64,000 bases of DNA from Cyprinus carpio (taxonomy: Eukaryota > Chordata > Actinopteri > Cypriniformes > Cyprinidae): positions 18,768,560 to 18,832,559 of the forward strand of contig NC_056588.1 of assembly GCF_018340385.1 (NCBI RefSeq). The letters run 5' to 3'. Made by a program: the position numbers and the translations under genes. Numbering within the stretch: position 1 is the first letter of the stretch; each line of letters begins with the position of its first letter. This document shows, one piece after another, positions 1 to 11,900 of this stretch. Under the pieces are notes generated by a model. That model did not search any database. It had not been told where the DNA came from and worked only from the letters and a program-made list of their open reading frames with translations.

Positions 1-760
1 TTCACGGAGAACATCAGCTGGATGGCGGTGGCGTGCCTGGTCTGGGATGCGGTCCAAGCAAGAGGTTAGAGTGGAGCTGAAAAAATTGGTCACATGATAG
101 GTTCTTGAGTGAGCGCAGGTTTTGTGAAGAAACCTGTGGAGTGTGTCAGCTGGAGCAACAGGTGCAGTTGTAGATGAAGGTCCAGGTTGCAGTGGATTTG
201 TAAAGTCGCTGTAGTAGAGACACCCTCGTTTGAGATCAACACTCGTTTGAGATCAAACGAGGCGAGCAGAGTGTTGAAGTCAGCAGCCTGGGGTTTATCT
301 AGGTGGATGTTGAAGTCACCAAGCAGTACCAGAGGAGTACCATCCTCAGGAAAGTTTGATAGTAACACATCCAACTCCTCCAAGAAGTTTCACCAGGGTG
401 GGTTATGACGCATGTGGGGGATGATTTCCATTTCTTTTGAGATAAGGAGACCAGGGTGTGGGAACAAGTAAAAATTAGTGGAGAGGGCTGCGGGGAGTGG
501 CAGTGTCTTCAGGTTTGATCCAAGTCTCAGTTAGGGCCATGAGGTTGAGACCGGAATGAGTAGCAATAGAAGAAATTAAATCTGCTTTGTTAACAGCAGA
601 CTGGCAGTTCCAGAGACCAACTGGAATAGAGAGTAAAGTAGTAGAGGTCAGAGGGATAGGCCGTAGATTTTTGGGATAGGCCTGCCTCCGACGTACAATG
701 CGTGCTCTCCGAGTGTTCGTAGTAATAGTAGAGATCTGAAAGCACATAGTGAGTACAGGT
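1..760 (-). mobile_element. L2-like LINE fragment, endonuclease region (truncated by window edge)
   Basis: Read on the minus strand, about 747-475 encodes the start of an APE-type endonuclease, with the motif ALTETWI. About 383-90 continues with LVLLGDFNIH, the hallmark DFN block of LINE endonucleases, then ends in a stop. Between the two blocks the frame changes, so the copy is broken. The reverse transcriptase would lie beyond the left edge of the window. The layout (short N-terminal stretch, then endonuclease) fits L2/CR1-group non-LTR retrotransposons. No host gene is implied. Confidence 0.75.
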
Positions 761-3700
761 GACCTAAATAAGTATGTGAGAACAAGCTATACAAAAAGAA
801 AAGAAAGGGGAGAAAAGCAATACTCAAGTGCCTTGTCAGTGTCCTTGCTCGGTGGAGTCGCGTAGGTAGAGTCGATGGTCTTTACACTCGTCGGTCTTTA
901 CACGAGGAGGCTTCACACAAGGGCTGCCACGACCACTGCTGCAGTGAAACTAACCACTTTTATATTTGCCTGAGTACCTGTTATTGAAGTCAGCTCGCCA
1001 CGCCTTACTATTTGGCAGACCGAAACTGGGGAGTCTCGCGATAGGCAACCGCGAGAACAAACGCCACTTCAGCACATATTTACCATGGTATAAAACAAAG
1101 TTTCCTAGCAATGACGACCGTGCTGTAGTCTAATGAGAAAGCAAGGCAAAACACTTACAAACTGCTGTCCTGTTCTGTTGCTCGACTGTTTCTTATGTGT
1201 GTGTATTTGCATAGATCCTGTACCTCACCGCTTCAAACTTAATCCAGGAAAGGTGAACATTCCTGCATCATAACTTGGACTGAACGATGAATGCGTAGAA
1301 AGCGAGCATGTCTCCAAAAGCCTTGTTGAGCTGCAGGTTTAATGACTGCATTTTTTATTATTTATATTTTTTTTACAGAAATTATGTTTTGATGATATTT
1401 TTGATTATTGAGCTGCAGGTTTAGGCTCACTTAAGTAAGAATAATTATTTGTTTTTATTTTAATTATTTAGCCTGACATGTTTACTGTTCCAAAATGTTC
1501 TATATGTTTCTTAAAAATAAAATATATTGTGTTAAGTGGGGGAAAAAAGGCCAATCCCTACTCTAGAGTAATCGTAAAGCCCTAAGTGCATCGTAAGAAG
1601 ACAATCAGCAGATTACACCTTTAACTTTATTCAAGTGCAATGTGATTATAATATAAGGATTTGATAGTACTTTATTGTACACTTTATTACTCATTTTTTT
1701 ATGAATTTATAAATGAAATAATTAAAAAGGGCAGAAAAAAATAGAAATAGCCTACATATCTAAATAAAATGACTGAACAAAAAATAATAATAATAAAATA
1801 AATAACGTATGAATATATATATATATGTATATATATATACATTTTACAAACGGATAGCGACTCCTAAGTAGCACTTGAAGCACAGCTACATGCAATTGTG
1901 TTAAGTGCATTTTTGGGAAAAGCTTAATAATTAGTAGAAAACGCTCTTAAACTCTAAGATCAATCATTAGAGAAACACAGCCCAGAATGTTAAGTAAAGA
2001 GATCGAAACGAAGGGGAAATAATTCAACTAGCCTACATAACAACGAATATGAAAATATAACCAAAAATAACAATAATAATATACAAATATTATGGAAAAA
2101 AGACGATCAGTTAATGGACTTAAGAGACTGTGGGATGGATAAAAATGTTTTCTTGTATTTTATTTTATGTACTTTAAGTAACATTCATGATCAACTTCAT
2201 TCAAATGCTGTCTACATTGCGCACAATACAATCCGGTAGCCTAGTCCTATATTGTTAATATTATAGTTTAATAATGTAATAATTCATATAAAAATGTATA
2301 TAATTTCTTAACTCAAAATTAAATATTAATAAATCCATCTTTGATTAATCACAGGTTGCTATGGTAATGCAGGTTTGTTTACGCATTAAACTTGTGGCCA
2401 TGAGAAATGGATGTTGTTCCCTCAACATAGGAGCTCGAGACCACGATTTACATCCCATGGTCATGACAATAGGATGACGTTACCTCGACAAAATGATCTT
2501 GTAGCCACGGCATAATATCACGTTACCATGAGTTAATATGCTATGGCCACAACAAAACTAAGTGAACCCAACATGTCCCCTCCCAGTCATTGTAGATAAA
2601 AATGCTCCCATGTGTATTTGTGTAAGTGCTCTGTGAGGAGCTTCAAAGATTTCTATTTACGTGTTTTTTTTTGACTGAGCTGTGTAGTGTATCAAGTAAA
2701 TGTCTTATTTGTTTATTTTATGTGAATATAATGGTCAATCAGAAGTTGGGCTGAATCCACTCCAGCGCTTAAAATGCTGAAGTTTGTTCACAGAGTTCAG
2801 CCAAAGCACATGCATTAATTGTTTCATTATAAAAAAAGAACGTGTAAATAAGAGCTTTATTAATTGTGTATATTGTGTGATTTTTTTTTTGTGTCAGCTT
2901 CCCAGATTTTAACAGGAGTTTTCGCTCAGTCAGGAAGGTGGCAACACTGAGTGATTATAATGGGAGCTCTCTTTGCTCACTTTTTGTATATAATATGCAT
3001 TTGGCATGCTGCTAACTGCACATTGCAAAGCTTCTGGATTGACAGCCTTATTTAAATGGTGCAATGATTGACAGTGATAACCATAGTAACGGACGGTAAC
3101 TAAAAACCTGATACTGTATGTCAAATCAGATCTGTGCCAGTCTTGGAGTGTAAATGCAAACTAATAGATCTGTCACTTTTTCTATGCAATGTGTTTCTTT
3201 TTAATAGGATGATTGCACTTTTTGAATAAGTCAATAATAGTATTTCAATAAAAAAAAAAATACAATCATCAATGCATCACTCAGTTTTACTGAGTATGAA
3301 GTGCTGTTTATGAAAATAAGCAACACATTTTTTACTGCAGTTTCATGCAGTGTTCTTCATAAAATAATTTCTTTAATTCAGTTATCTTTGAGGCTACTTA
3401 TTTGGCACCTATGGTTTTGATAAGTATCAGTACCTCTGAATCAGATTCTGGTATTGTACTGAAGCCAAAATTGTGGTATTGAGCTAACCCTAAGCTGAAC
3501 AAGTGTGTGGCTGTATATTTTCTGTCCTTTCATAAAGAATCATGAAGAGCTTTTTTCCTTTCCGTCACCATAACATATAATGCCAATAAATGGAAACAGC
3601 AACCGTAGGTTAGTGGTCTCAATTTGCACTTTCTGAGGGGTGTTTCCATCTCTATAGTAGAACAGGCTAGCTGGGAAATGGAGAAAACTGGCAACATGTG

Positions 3701-4085
3701 TAATAGATGTCAGAATAGGAGAGCAATTTACAGTAAGTGGGTTTAACTTCTTTCTGTATTTTGTTGGAATCTGGAAGATTACAACCTAAAGCGAATCTCA
3801 ATTGACAGCCAGAAGTGTTGTCCCCATATCCCTGACGATGCTTGATTACTCACCTCTATCAACCTGAGAGACACTTACCTTCATGTTCTGAGCACCTATC
3901 TAACTGATGTCTGCCTCTGTGCTGATAGAAAAACCCAATAGAGGCATGAAACTCACATTCAGCTGCCTCTTTTTCGATATGGACACCACACAGCTACTGT
4001 AGAGACAGAAAACGTAATTTAGTGTGCCATTTGGATGAGGGTCAGGGGTATGTGCACAGTTATTTTTGAAGGCACTGACACCTGT
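761..4085. other. Upstream intergenic DNA, no gene seen
   Basis: Positions 761 to about 1100 directly adjoin the LINE endonuclease and may be its 5' leader. They are more GC-rich than what follows. The rest is AT-rich, with poly-A and poly-T runs and an AT microsatellite near 1811-1842. I see no splice-bounded open frame with recognisable protein content. A moderately GC block near 2340-2580 contains short repeated phrases and is probably an old repeat, family not identified. Confidence 0.5.
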
Positions 4086-4092
4086 GTGCTTA

Positions 4093-4334
4093 CTTTATGG
4101 GCTTGCCGTCATTAAGAAGAGTGTGGAGGACCTCAAAGAGAGAATCACAACACAAGTATTGAAGGGAAGATACGATGAAACTGAACTGAGGAAGAGCGGA
4201 CACAATCAATCTCTCCTTCAAGATTCCAGAGTGACCCACTAGTTCAAAAGTCAGAAATAGATCTCTATCACATTTCCACACTCGTGAAGCAGAAATTTCA
4301 ATAGAGCTGTTCAGTTTGTAGATTCTAAACACTG
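4093..4334 (-). other. Candidate coding exon or gene fragment, minus strand, unrecognised
   Basis: On the minus strand this stretch stays open for about 80 codons. It is preceded by a good acceptor (pyrimidine-rich, ending CTCTTCAG) and closed by a GTAAGC donor just after codons for GKPIK. The translation is protein-like and mixed (for example RVWKCDRD, FELVGHSG, LPQFSFIVSS), but I do not recognise the family. No second exon could be linked to it on either side. It may be a real exon of an upstream minus-strand gene, a decayed gene fragment, or chance. Confidence 0.3.
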
Positions 4335-5780
4335 AAGAGGATTAGCATTTTGAAGCCATGAGATTCCTTAGCTACAGGTTTTTAGAAAGACAGCTTTTAA
4401 TATGCAAAATAAATTATATGTGATTCAAGTCACAATGAAACAGAAGTAACAAACGTTCCTTTCTGTGACTTACAAAGAGTGTAATGGATTATTAAGGAAA
4501 AAAGCAGGTCATAAACTTGGTTCTATGCATCGGTTGTTGATTGGATGTTAACTTAAGATGACGGTGTTGCACTCAAAAGCCGAGGCTTTCTAAGAACACT
4601 AAATGATAGGAGAAGTCCTGCAGATGTCATACAAGAGACAATGATGTCCTTTTCACCTGAAGGTCAAGTTATGATATTGTGATTCAAAATGATGATATTG
4701 TGAGGTCAAAATTAAAATAAAGAAAGAAACACGCACTGATAAACTTTACACAGTAAGATCACATGTATTTCGAAAATAGGGTGAATTTCTATTTTATGCC
4801 AATGTTAAAATTACTTGAAGAGGTCTTTTTTATATAACAAATTACAGACAGTCAGACCTCAAACCTGTGTTTTCAACACTATTAACCAAGGAATATTATT
4901 TATTTTTTATATAATTTATTACTTTTTATTTTTATAATGATATGGTTACTTTTAATATTTATTACTGTTATTGATGATTGATTAAGGGTTGAATTTTGAA
5001 TTTTGTGCTTATTTACAAATTGACCTCACGACAGAAATAAACGCTTTAGACTGTAACAATGACAGTATCCATATTCTAGATTATTGATGTTTATTGACGT
5101 CACATTCATCCAGACAGGAAGGAAGCACGTGTCAACAGCCAATGCGTATGAAGCAAATGATCAACTTATTATAATTGAAATAAATAAATAATACTACTAG
5201 TAAATGTCTGTGGGTCCATCTGTCATTTATTTTGTTGTTTAGCCTACAGCAATGACTTTTTCTGGTGCATTCACTGTCATATGCTATTCATTCACTATAC
5301 ATTCTTCAGAAATAACAGTTACCTATTTGGAGATCATACTGCAATCCAACTATAAGAATCAATAAAAGTTGAAAATGGAGTCTTTCAAATAAAATGTAGG
5401 CCTGTATGAACAATTACATCTATAATCATGCATTTACCGAGTTGTCTTCTGAATGGTCTTATTATGAAGCACCGTCACACAAAAGTATTTTAATTCATTT
5501 CAGTACATTTTACATCAAGGCTATTTTACATTGGAAGATTAATAACGTGGTTGTCGTTTGTACTGTGCCATTTAATTTCTTGTGGAAGATGTTGTTTAGA
5601 CAGAACTTGTAATGTGTATGTTTCGTCTCGTGTTAAATAACGGTAAAACGTACTTTTTATGTCTGGTTAATGTGGATGTCTTAAGTAAAAACGCGTCATT
5701 TGTACCTTTTCACTGCTGTTCCAGCCGTGTTTCTTTCTAAAGGAACATGTGTGTCTAGGTCTAGCAGAGAAATTCGCGCC
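4335..5780. repeat. Intergenic DNA with a dispersed-repeat segment
   Basis: The part at about 4590-4680 shares a mosaic of words (for example CACTAAATGAT followed by GAGAAGTCC-like sequence and a TCCTTTTCACC-like block) with about 14835-14915, so it is probably a copy of one old repeat. The remainder to 5780 is AT-rich and without recognisable genes. Confidence 0.4.
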
Positions 5781-5905
5781 GTAAATTGTTCAACCAGTTA
5801 GCGAGGTTTGCTGGGTCTACTGTGTGTTTGGTGAGTTTGTGTAAACAATGTGTACATCGGTTCTTGTTCACACTGAGGCGAAGAGCGAACAGAGCAGCTA
5901 ACGTT

Positions 5906-5970
5906 ATGGCTTTCTGCAACAGCGAGTATTTCGACCAGATTGGGAATATTCAGAAGAACATGCACGAACG
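5906..5970 (+). CDS. kiz: kiz coding exon 1
   Basis: Encodes residues 1-22, beginning MAFCNSEYFDQIGNIQ. The donor is GTAAGA at 5971, and the split Arg codon is completed in exon 2. The frame stays open upstream to about 5786 but has no earlier ATG. The 5' UTR probably extends upstream, transcription start not determined. Confidence 0.9.
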
Positions 5971-8900
5971 GTAAGAGCACAGAACTCTTTTTCATTCAGC
6001 TTGGACACACTAGATGACGTATTGTCTCAAATAAATATTAGGAAATTTAAGTGGGCCTTGAATGAGGCAGCGCAGTAGATTTCAGCTCTCACCTGAATGT
6101 AACGTTAGCTGTCTAGCTTATTTAGCACGAGAGTGATAACCAATGGGAGTGCGCTGAACGATTCTTTAAAGCTTTTAAAATAACAAATACTTTATTAATA
6201 ATCTGTGTGCGGTAGTGAGATCAATTAGTATGTCAGATGTTTACTCGTCTGTCTTTTTCAGCATTAAGTTCGAAAACTAACTTAGCCTTTACAGATTATT
6301 GTATTTAACTTATTATATAACAATATTTGTTCGCTCTCTTTTTTTGTGAGAAATGTAAAGCTATACTTAAAGGTTAATGACGTATTATAACGTTAGTATA
6401 TGTGTTATACCTCCCTGGTTTAACCTGTTTAAACTGTTTATTTAATTAAGTCTATTTAAGCTAACTTATATATTTCATAAGAATTGTTTAAATACTACAC
6501 ATGAACTCTGAAAGCTGCAGGTGTATTAGGATTTAATTATTTATTCATTTATTTATTTTTCTCTGTATTTAGTGAGAGGAGGAGACTTGAGCTGGAAGAA
6601 AAATTGTTTGACTACTTAAGATCAGAGGAAAGATTGTAAGTATAAAAACATTATTTAGAACCTTACAAAAAGATTGTAAATATCTTATCAAGAAACCTGA
6701 ATAATAAATATATTAGAATTTATCTTATCCTACACCAGTATTCATATAGAACCCATTAAAATAAAATCGGTATATATATATTTAGACAAAAGTGCTGAAA
6801 ACTTGATGAATGTGTTTTGATGTGCATTGCTCCATACAGCACTGTTGTCAGGGCAGAAAATAAATACTTATCTTCTTTCACTACAGTATTATATTTATTC
6901 TGGTTTCATTTTTCTTTTACTTTGAGTAATTATTTGTCTCTCTTTTTTCCATTTTATGGATTTTTTTTATCATTGTATTGAGTCTGTATTGTAGTGATGC
7001 TACGTCAGTTTATTTACTGTATAACAGATATAATAGGCATTCTCCAGTAAAAATGTTTATTTCAGGACAAATAAGTAAACTAGTATAGACGGTTTCAACG
7101 GCAACAACATAAACAAATGCCACTGTGCATGCATGCTTTAGTGGCCGTAACTTAACTTCCGGTAGACTTTCAAATAGAATCAATAACAACAGCTAAATAG
7201 TCCCTCTAGAGTAGATTATTTTTGATGAAAAGCAAAATATGTTTGCTGCGTAAATCAGAGGTACTTATTGAAAATGCAAATTCATTCTCTGCCAGCAGGA
7301 GATGCTTTAAAGCGGGAGAAACAGAGGTTTCCCCAGCAACGGCTATACACAGAGCTGAGCTCACAAACGCTGCTTTATCAGACATTACATGCAAGATAAC
7401 ATGAAAATGAATAACACAAAAATTTTCTAAATATAGTCTTCCTTCAGAAACACAGTGATGTAAAAAACACCCGTGCCTCGTTTTGATTTTTAAACGTGCC
7501 GTACGTGCTCATGTTTATTCAGCGAAGCCTTTTGGAAAATCGGTCAGTATTAATATTGTGGCGAGCGGCACAAATAAATAAATGTATGGGAAACACAGCA
7601 CAACCACCTGAGCCCAACATCAGCCTACTCATCACCTTAACTTTAACTTAACTTTAACTGGTGCTAGCCAGACTGATAAACAAACACAGACCAGAAGCCC
7701 CAATGAAACTGTCTATACACACTCATTGATGATTTGGTGATACATACTGTGTCACCTGTTTCTTTTTAAGTGCTTGTGAACAGTTTGTTTTTATGATGGC
7801 TCAATTAAATGCATTTATAAAAATAAAGAATTTTGATATGAGGCCATGATGGTCAAGGGTGTGTGAGAGTTTAGTAGATCAGCATTTATCATTCATTTTA
7901 AAATTTCAGCCGTCATTATCCATTTTCGCCCTTTGCTAGTTACAAAACTCCATCTTGGCTGTGGAGAATCCATTAGTACTACTGTAAAGTGGCCCTTGAC
8001 TATGCACAGCGACGAGCAATTAGTCATACTAATAAGCTAGCATTAACCTATTTATAGTAATGTTTGACCTATTAGTAACAGGTCTCTATATTTATTTCCA
8101 TAAATACAAATTCAGTGCAGCCTTTACTAAAAAAGAGAGAGAGAGTAGCAAAGCTGTCAGTTTCATGTCTGTCTCCTGCTCACAGGACTAAGTTGAAGTG
8201 TGCCAAGATGCGCTGCTATTACAAGGAGCTGCGCGAGAGAGAGCAGCAAGCAAAGATACGCAACCTTGAACTTCTTGGGAATGTGGAGAACTTGGCATCA
8301 AAAATGAAAGAATTCTCCACTGATTGTAGCAGGCTACTTCAGAAGAGGGTAATAACCTTGGGCAGCTTCATCTGTTCCAATATTCATCATATGCGCTTCT
8401 TACTGACTCGTGTGTATTGTTTCACAGTTTTTATCATTGAATATTTACGTTTGATTTGGTTTAGACCAAATACATCAAATCAAACTGTCACTTTGGCAGC
8501 CCAGTCTGTGTTTTGGTTGTTATTTTATTTTGTGTTATTCTCATGTCAGAACACATGTTTGCGTTGTTCTGATCATAGACGTGAAATGAAATGTGAAACT
8601 TGCCATGACATGCAGTGACCCAAATGACTGAGCTGAATGATCTGCTCATTACCAAAAATGTTAGTGTAGACTGAATTTGTTTTGTATTTCCAAACACTAA
8701 GAGAATCTTTTGAGGCACTGTTTTTTTTTTTTTTTGTTTGTTTGTTTTTTTTTTCTCCAGACATATATTCTGAGCCTCAATTAGACCATTGCCATAATCC
8801 TGTAATTGTCTGTCTAATTGTCTTCCAGTGTTTTTTAATTTTTTATTGCTGAAAAATGTTGTTTCTTAAATGTGAAGTGCTCCACAGCTTAATATCAAAT

Positions 8901-11900
8901 TAGAAAATTGTTTAATTACACCACAACAAATTTATCACCCTGTATTCAGATATTGAAGTGCCTCTGAATTTCCCTTTTTGTGAAAAGAACTACTTTGTGT
9001 GTGTGTGTTTATATTTTTTGTTGCTGCAATGGTTGCTTCGAATTACAGTTGAAAGAGATACCTGCTAATCTGTCTGCCAGTCAAGGAATATCACTTTGAT
9101 TTGTATTACACTAAATTGATCCTTATTTACTTAATTGCTCAAATTCATACCATGACCTCAAAACATCACACTCAAGTCTAAAACTATCTTTCTCTTTCCC
9201 TCGCTGACGTTTTTTCTTCTCCACCCAGATTTTAACAGTTCTAATATTTGTCTGCTTTTAGCTGTGTTATCACGTCTAAATGGGTGAAAATGGTTTGCTT
9301 CTCTGGTCCCTTGTCTTATAAGAATGAAGTGGGAGGTTGGAGGTAATCCCTGTGCCCTCATCTCTGCCATTGGTTAACTCACCAAACTGATTAAGAGCCT
9401 TGGCAGGCACTATTAAGGGCACTCACAAAGGAATACACACACTGATTAGTGCTACGTTTAGGGGCGTAAACATATTTTTCTCTTCCATTGCTATGTTTGT
9501 AATATTTAATGATAAAAGGAGGTTATGGATTTGGAATTGTAATCTCCTGTGTACCTGTGTCTCATAACTCAAGGTCACTGCAGAGGTTTTTGTTTATTTG
9601 TTTTGTTTTAAGAACTAGGGCAAACTGTAAGTTCTATAAGAAAATATTTTAGTCATTTACATTGTTAAAATGATGTATGTTAGTAATGATTTGACTTGAA
9701 TTCATTTCAGCTGGAGTACAAGAATCATATTACCAGACTGAAGAAAGACAGGAAGAAAATGGCGAGCAGGGGGGAATCAGAAGCGGACGAGGTAAGAGAA
9801 AATTATCGTGTCATCTATGGAAATTACAGTTCAGTGGGGAATTTAAAAAGCTATATGTGTGCCTTTGATAAAGCTACAGTGCTGTGATTGGATACAGTGG
9901 AAGTGTGTGGTGTGTTTTTTTTTTTTTTTTTTTTTTTTTCTCAAAAGAAGAGAGTTGAGAGTTGCGGAGAAAAATACCACAACCATTATTCAGCTCAGCC
10001 TCCCTCTTCAGGGGACACTTTTGACAGTTTATATGGGGTATCAGTGTTCAAAGGCCACAATTAATTTATAATCAAAAGCAAATTGGAAAGTGCTTGAAGT
10101 AATTACTGTTTTGCTCAAATGACTTCAAATGACTGCTTTGGTTTAACAAAGAAGTATCACAGTCTTAAAACAAAATGATATTACACATTTTAAAAGGCTA
10201 TTTAAAATGAGAAAAAAAAGAATGGAAAAGAGTAAAGGAAAGAGTATTGCAGAGGCCTCTAGTGGCTGATGCAATCCAACTGACCGTGTGTCATTTTTCT
10301 TTGTGATGGTCTTCAGTGTTTATTGTACGTCATGTGACAGCTAAGACAATATGTGTCCAAACTCTTTTTCTGTCAGTCCCTTGAATAAAAGTCGCTGTTA
10401 TGTAGATTGCTCGGTGGCGGTCGTGAGGCTGTTCATTTTTCTCGTCGTATCTGTAGTGCCGCAGGTATCTAATCCTAGCTGCTTTGCCCGCACTGACGTT
10501 GTAGTTCAAGCCCGTGGCAGTATTTTTCCCTCTCTTCAAGCGACTCGAGCTCTTTTGGATGAAATGTGGAAGACAGCTTATAATGATTAGAGCATTCCAT
10601 CTAGAGCAGTCACTTGTGACTGTGCCACCCCCCCCAAAAAAAATCCTCCCCCTTCCAGCCTGCCGATATTGTAATGAGCAGAGATGGGAGGAATCACTCC
10701 ATTATGCATAGGCGCCACCACTGGCTGCGTGCATGTCCCCGAGGCTGCAGTATTTATTGGGGGGTTATTAGCCTGAAAGCTGGGAAGCCATGATAACGGG
10801 ATATGATTTTCATATTTAATATATTCCTTGGAAGAGCAGGCGCGTGCCGCAGATTGATAGAAGAATCAATTGCTACTTTAGCGAAACACTTTCTACTTTG
10901 CCCTGCAGCTAGCGATGGAATCACTCAGCCAAGAAATTAACTTTTCCTCTCACTCCATTTCTTTTTTCCTTTCTTTCTTTCTTTCTTTTTTTTTTTTTTT
11001 TAAACTTCTACACTGGATCTGCCAGACAGACCGCGTGGTTTACACTGGATGTTATTAAGCAGCTAACGGGCTGGTATTTAAGACCCTTATCAGAAAAGAA
11101 ACAGAAGCCATGTTTTTTTTTTTTTTTTTTATTATGTGTTGATTTTTTTTTTTCTGTACCCACCGCCACTCTTCCTCCGTAGTGCAGTATTTCTGTCATG
11201 AAACAGAGTTTAGGAGCATAGGATTGTTAATAAGATTAAAAGTTAAGACACTGATCTCAGTGCGCTCAGCTGAACAGACAGTTGGAAGAGAATCTAACCT
11301 TGACCAAAAGTAATCCTAGTCAGTCTGTAAAAAGCCACAAAAATGATACCTTGAAATGTTTTGATTAAAGTTTATTTGAAATGAAGCCACTGTAACTTGA
11401 ATTGTCAAGGTTGGGTTTTGGGGCCAAGGACTAGTGGAAGTAAAGCAATGAGAGAACGATATATAAGAAATTTAGCTCCCACTTGCTGGCAATAAGGTAT
11501 CCTTGACCACCCAATTAATTTTTACACTTTTTAAACCTCTTGACTCACTGTTCTTGACATACCTTTTTTGTTGTCAGCAGTTTTACTTTCTTTCATTTCC
11601 ATGAATATAGAAAAGTAGTATATCATAATTTTACAAATATATTAGAAAAATATTTAACTTTTTACATCAGTTGAAATATTCAGAAACTCTTCCCATGGGT
11701 GATCAAAAGGACATGCCTCAAAGAGTTATTCCCCTTAAAATATTAGCTTTCCCAAAAATTCTCTCACATTTGTGTTTTTCCAAACCCATATGACTTTCTT
11801 TTCTCTGTTGTACACAAAAGGAGATTCTTGCTTATGACTTGTGTACAGTATTCAAAATCTGTCATAACTGGTTGCTACATATCAGTTTTAATATGTTGTG

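Noticed and set aside
5786..5905. Earlier start for kizuna
   Set aside because: The frame is open upstream but contains no in-frame ATG before 5906; the ATG at 5906 has a good context and gives the expected N-terminus.
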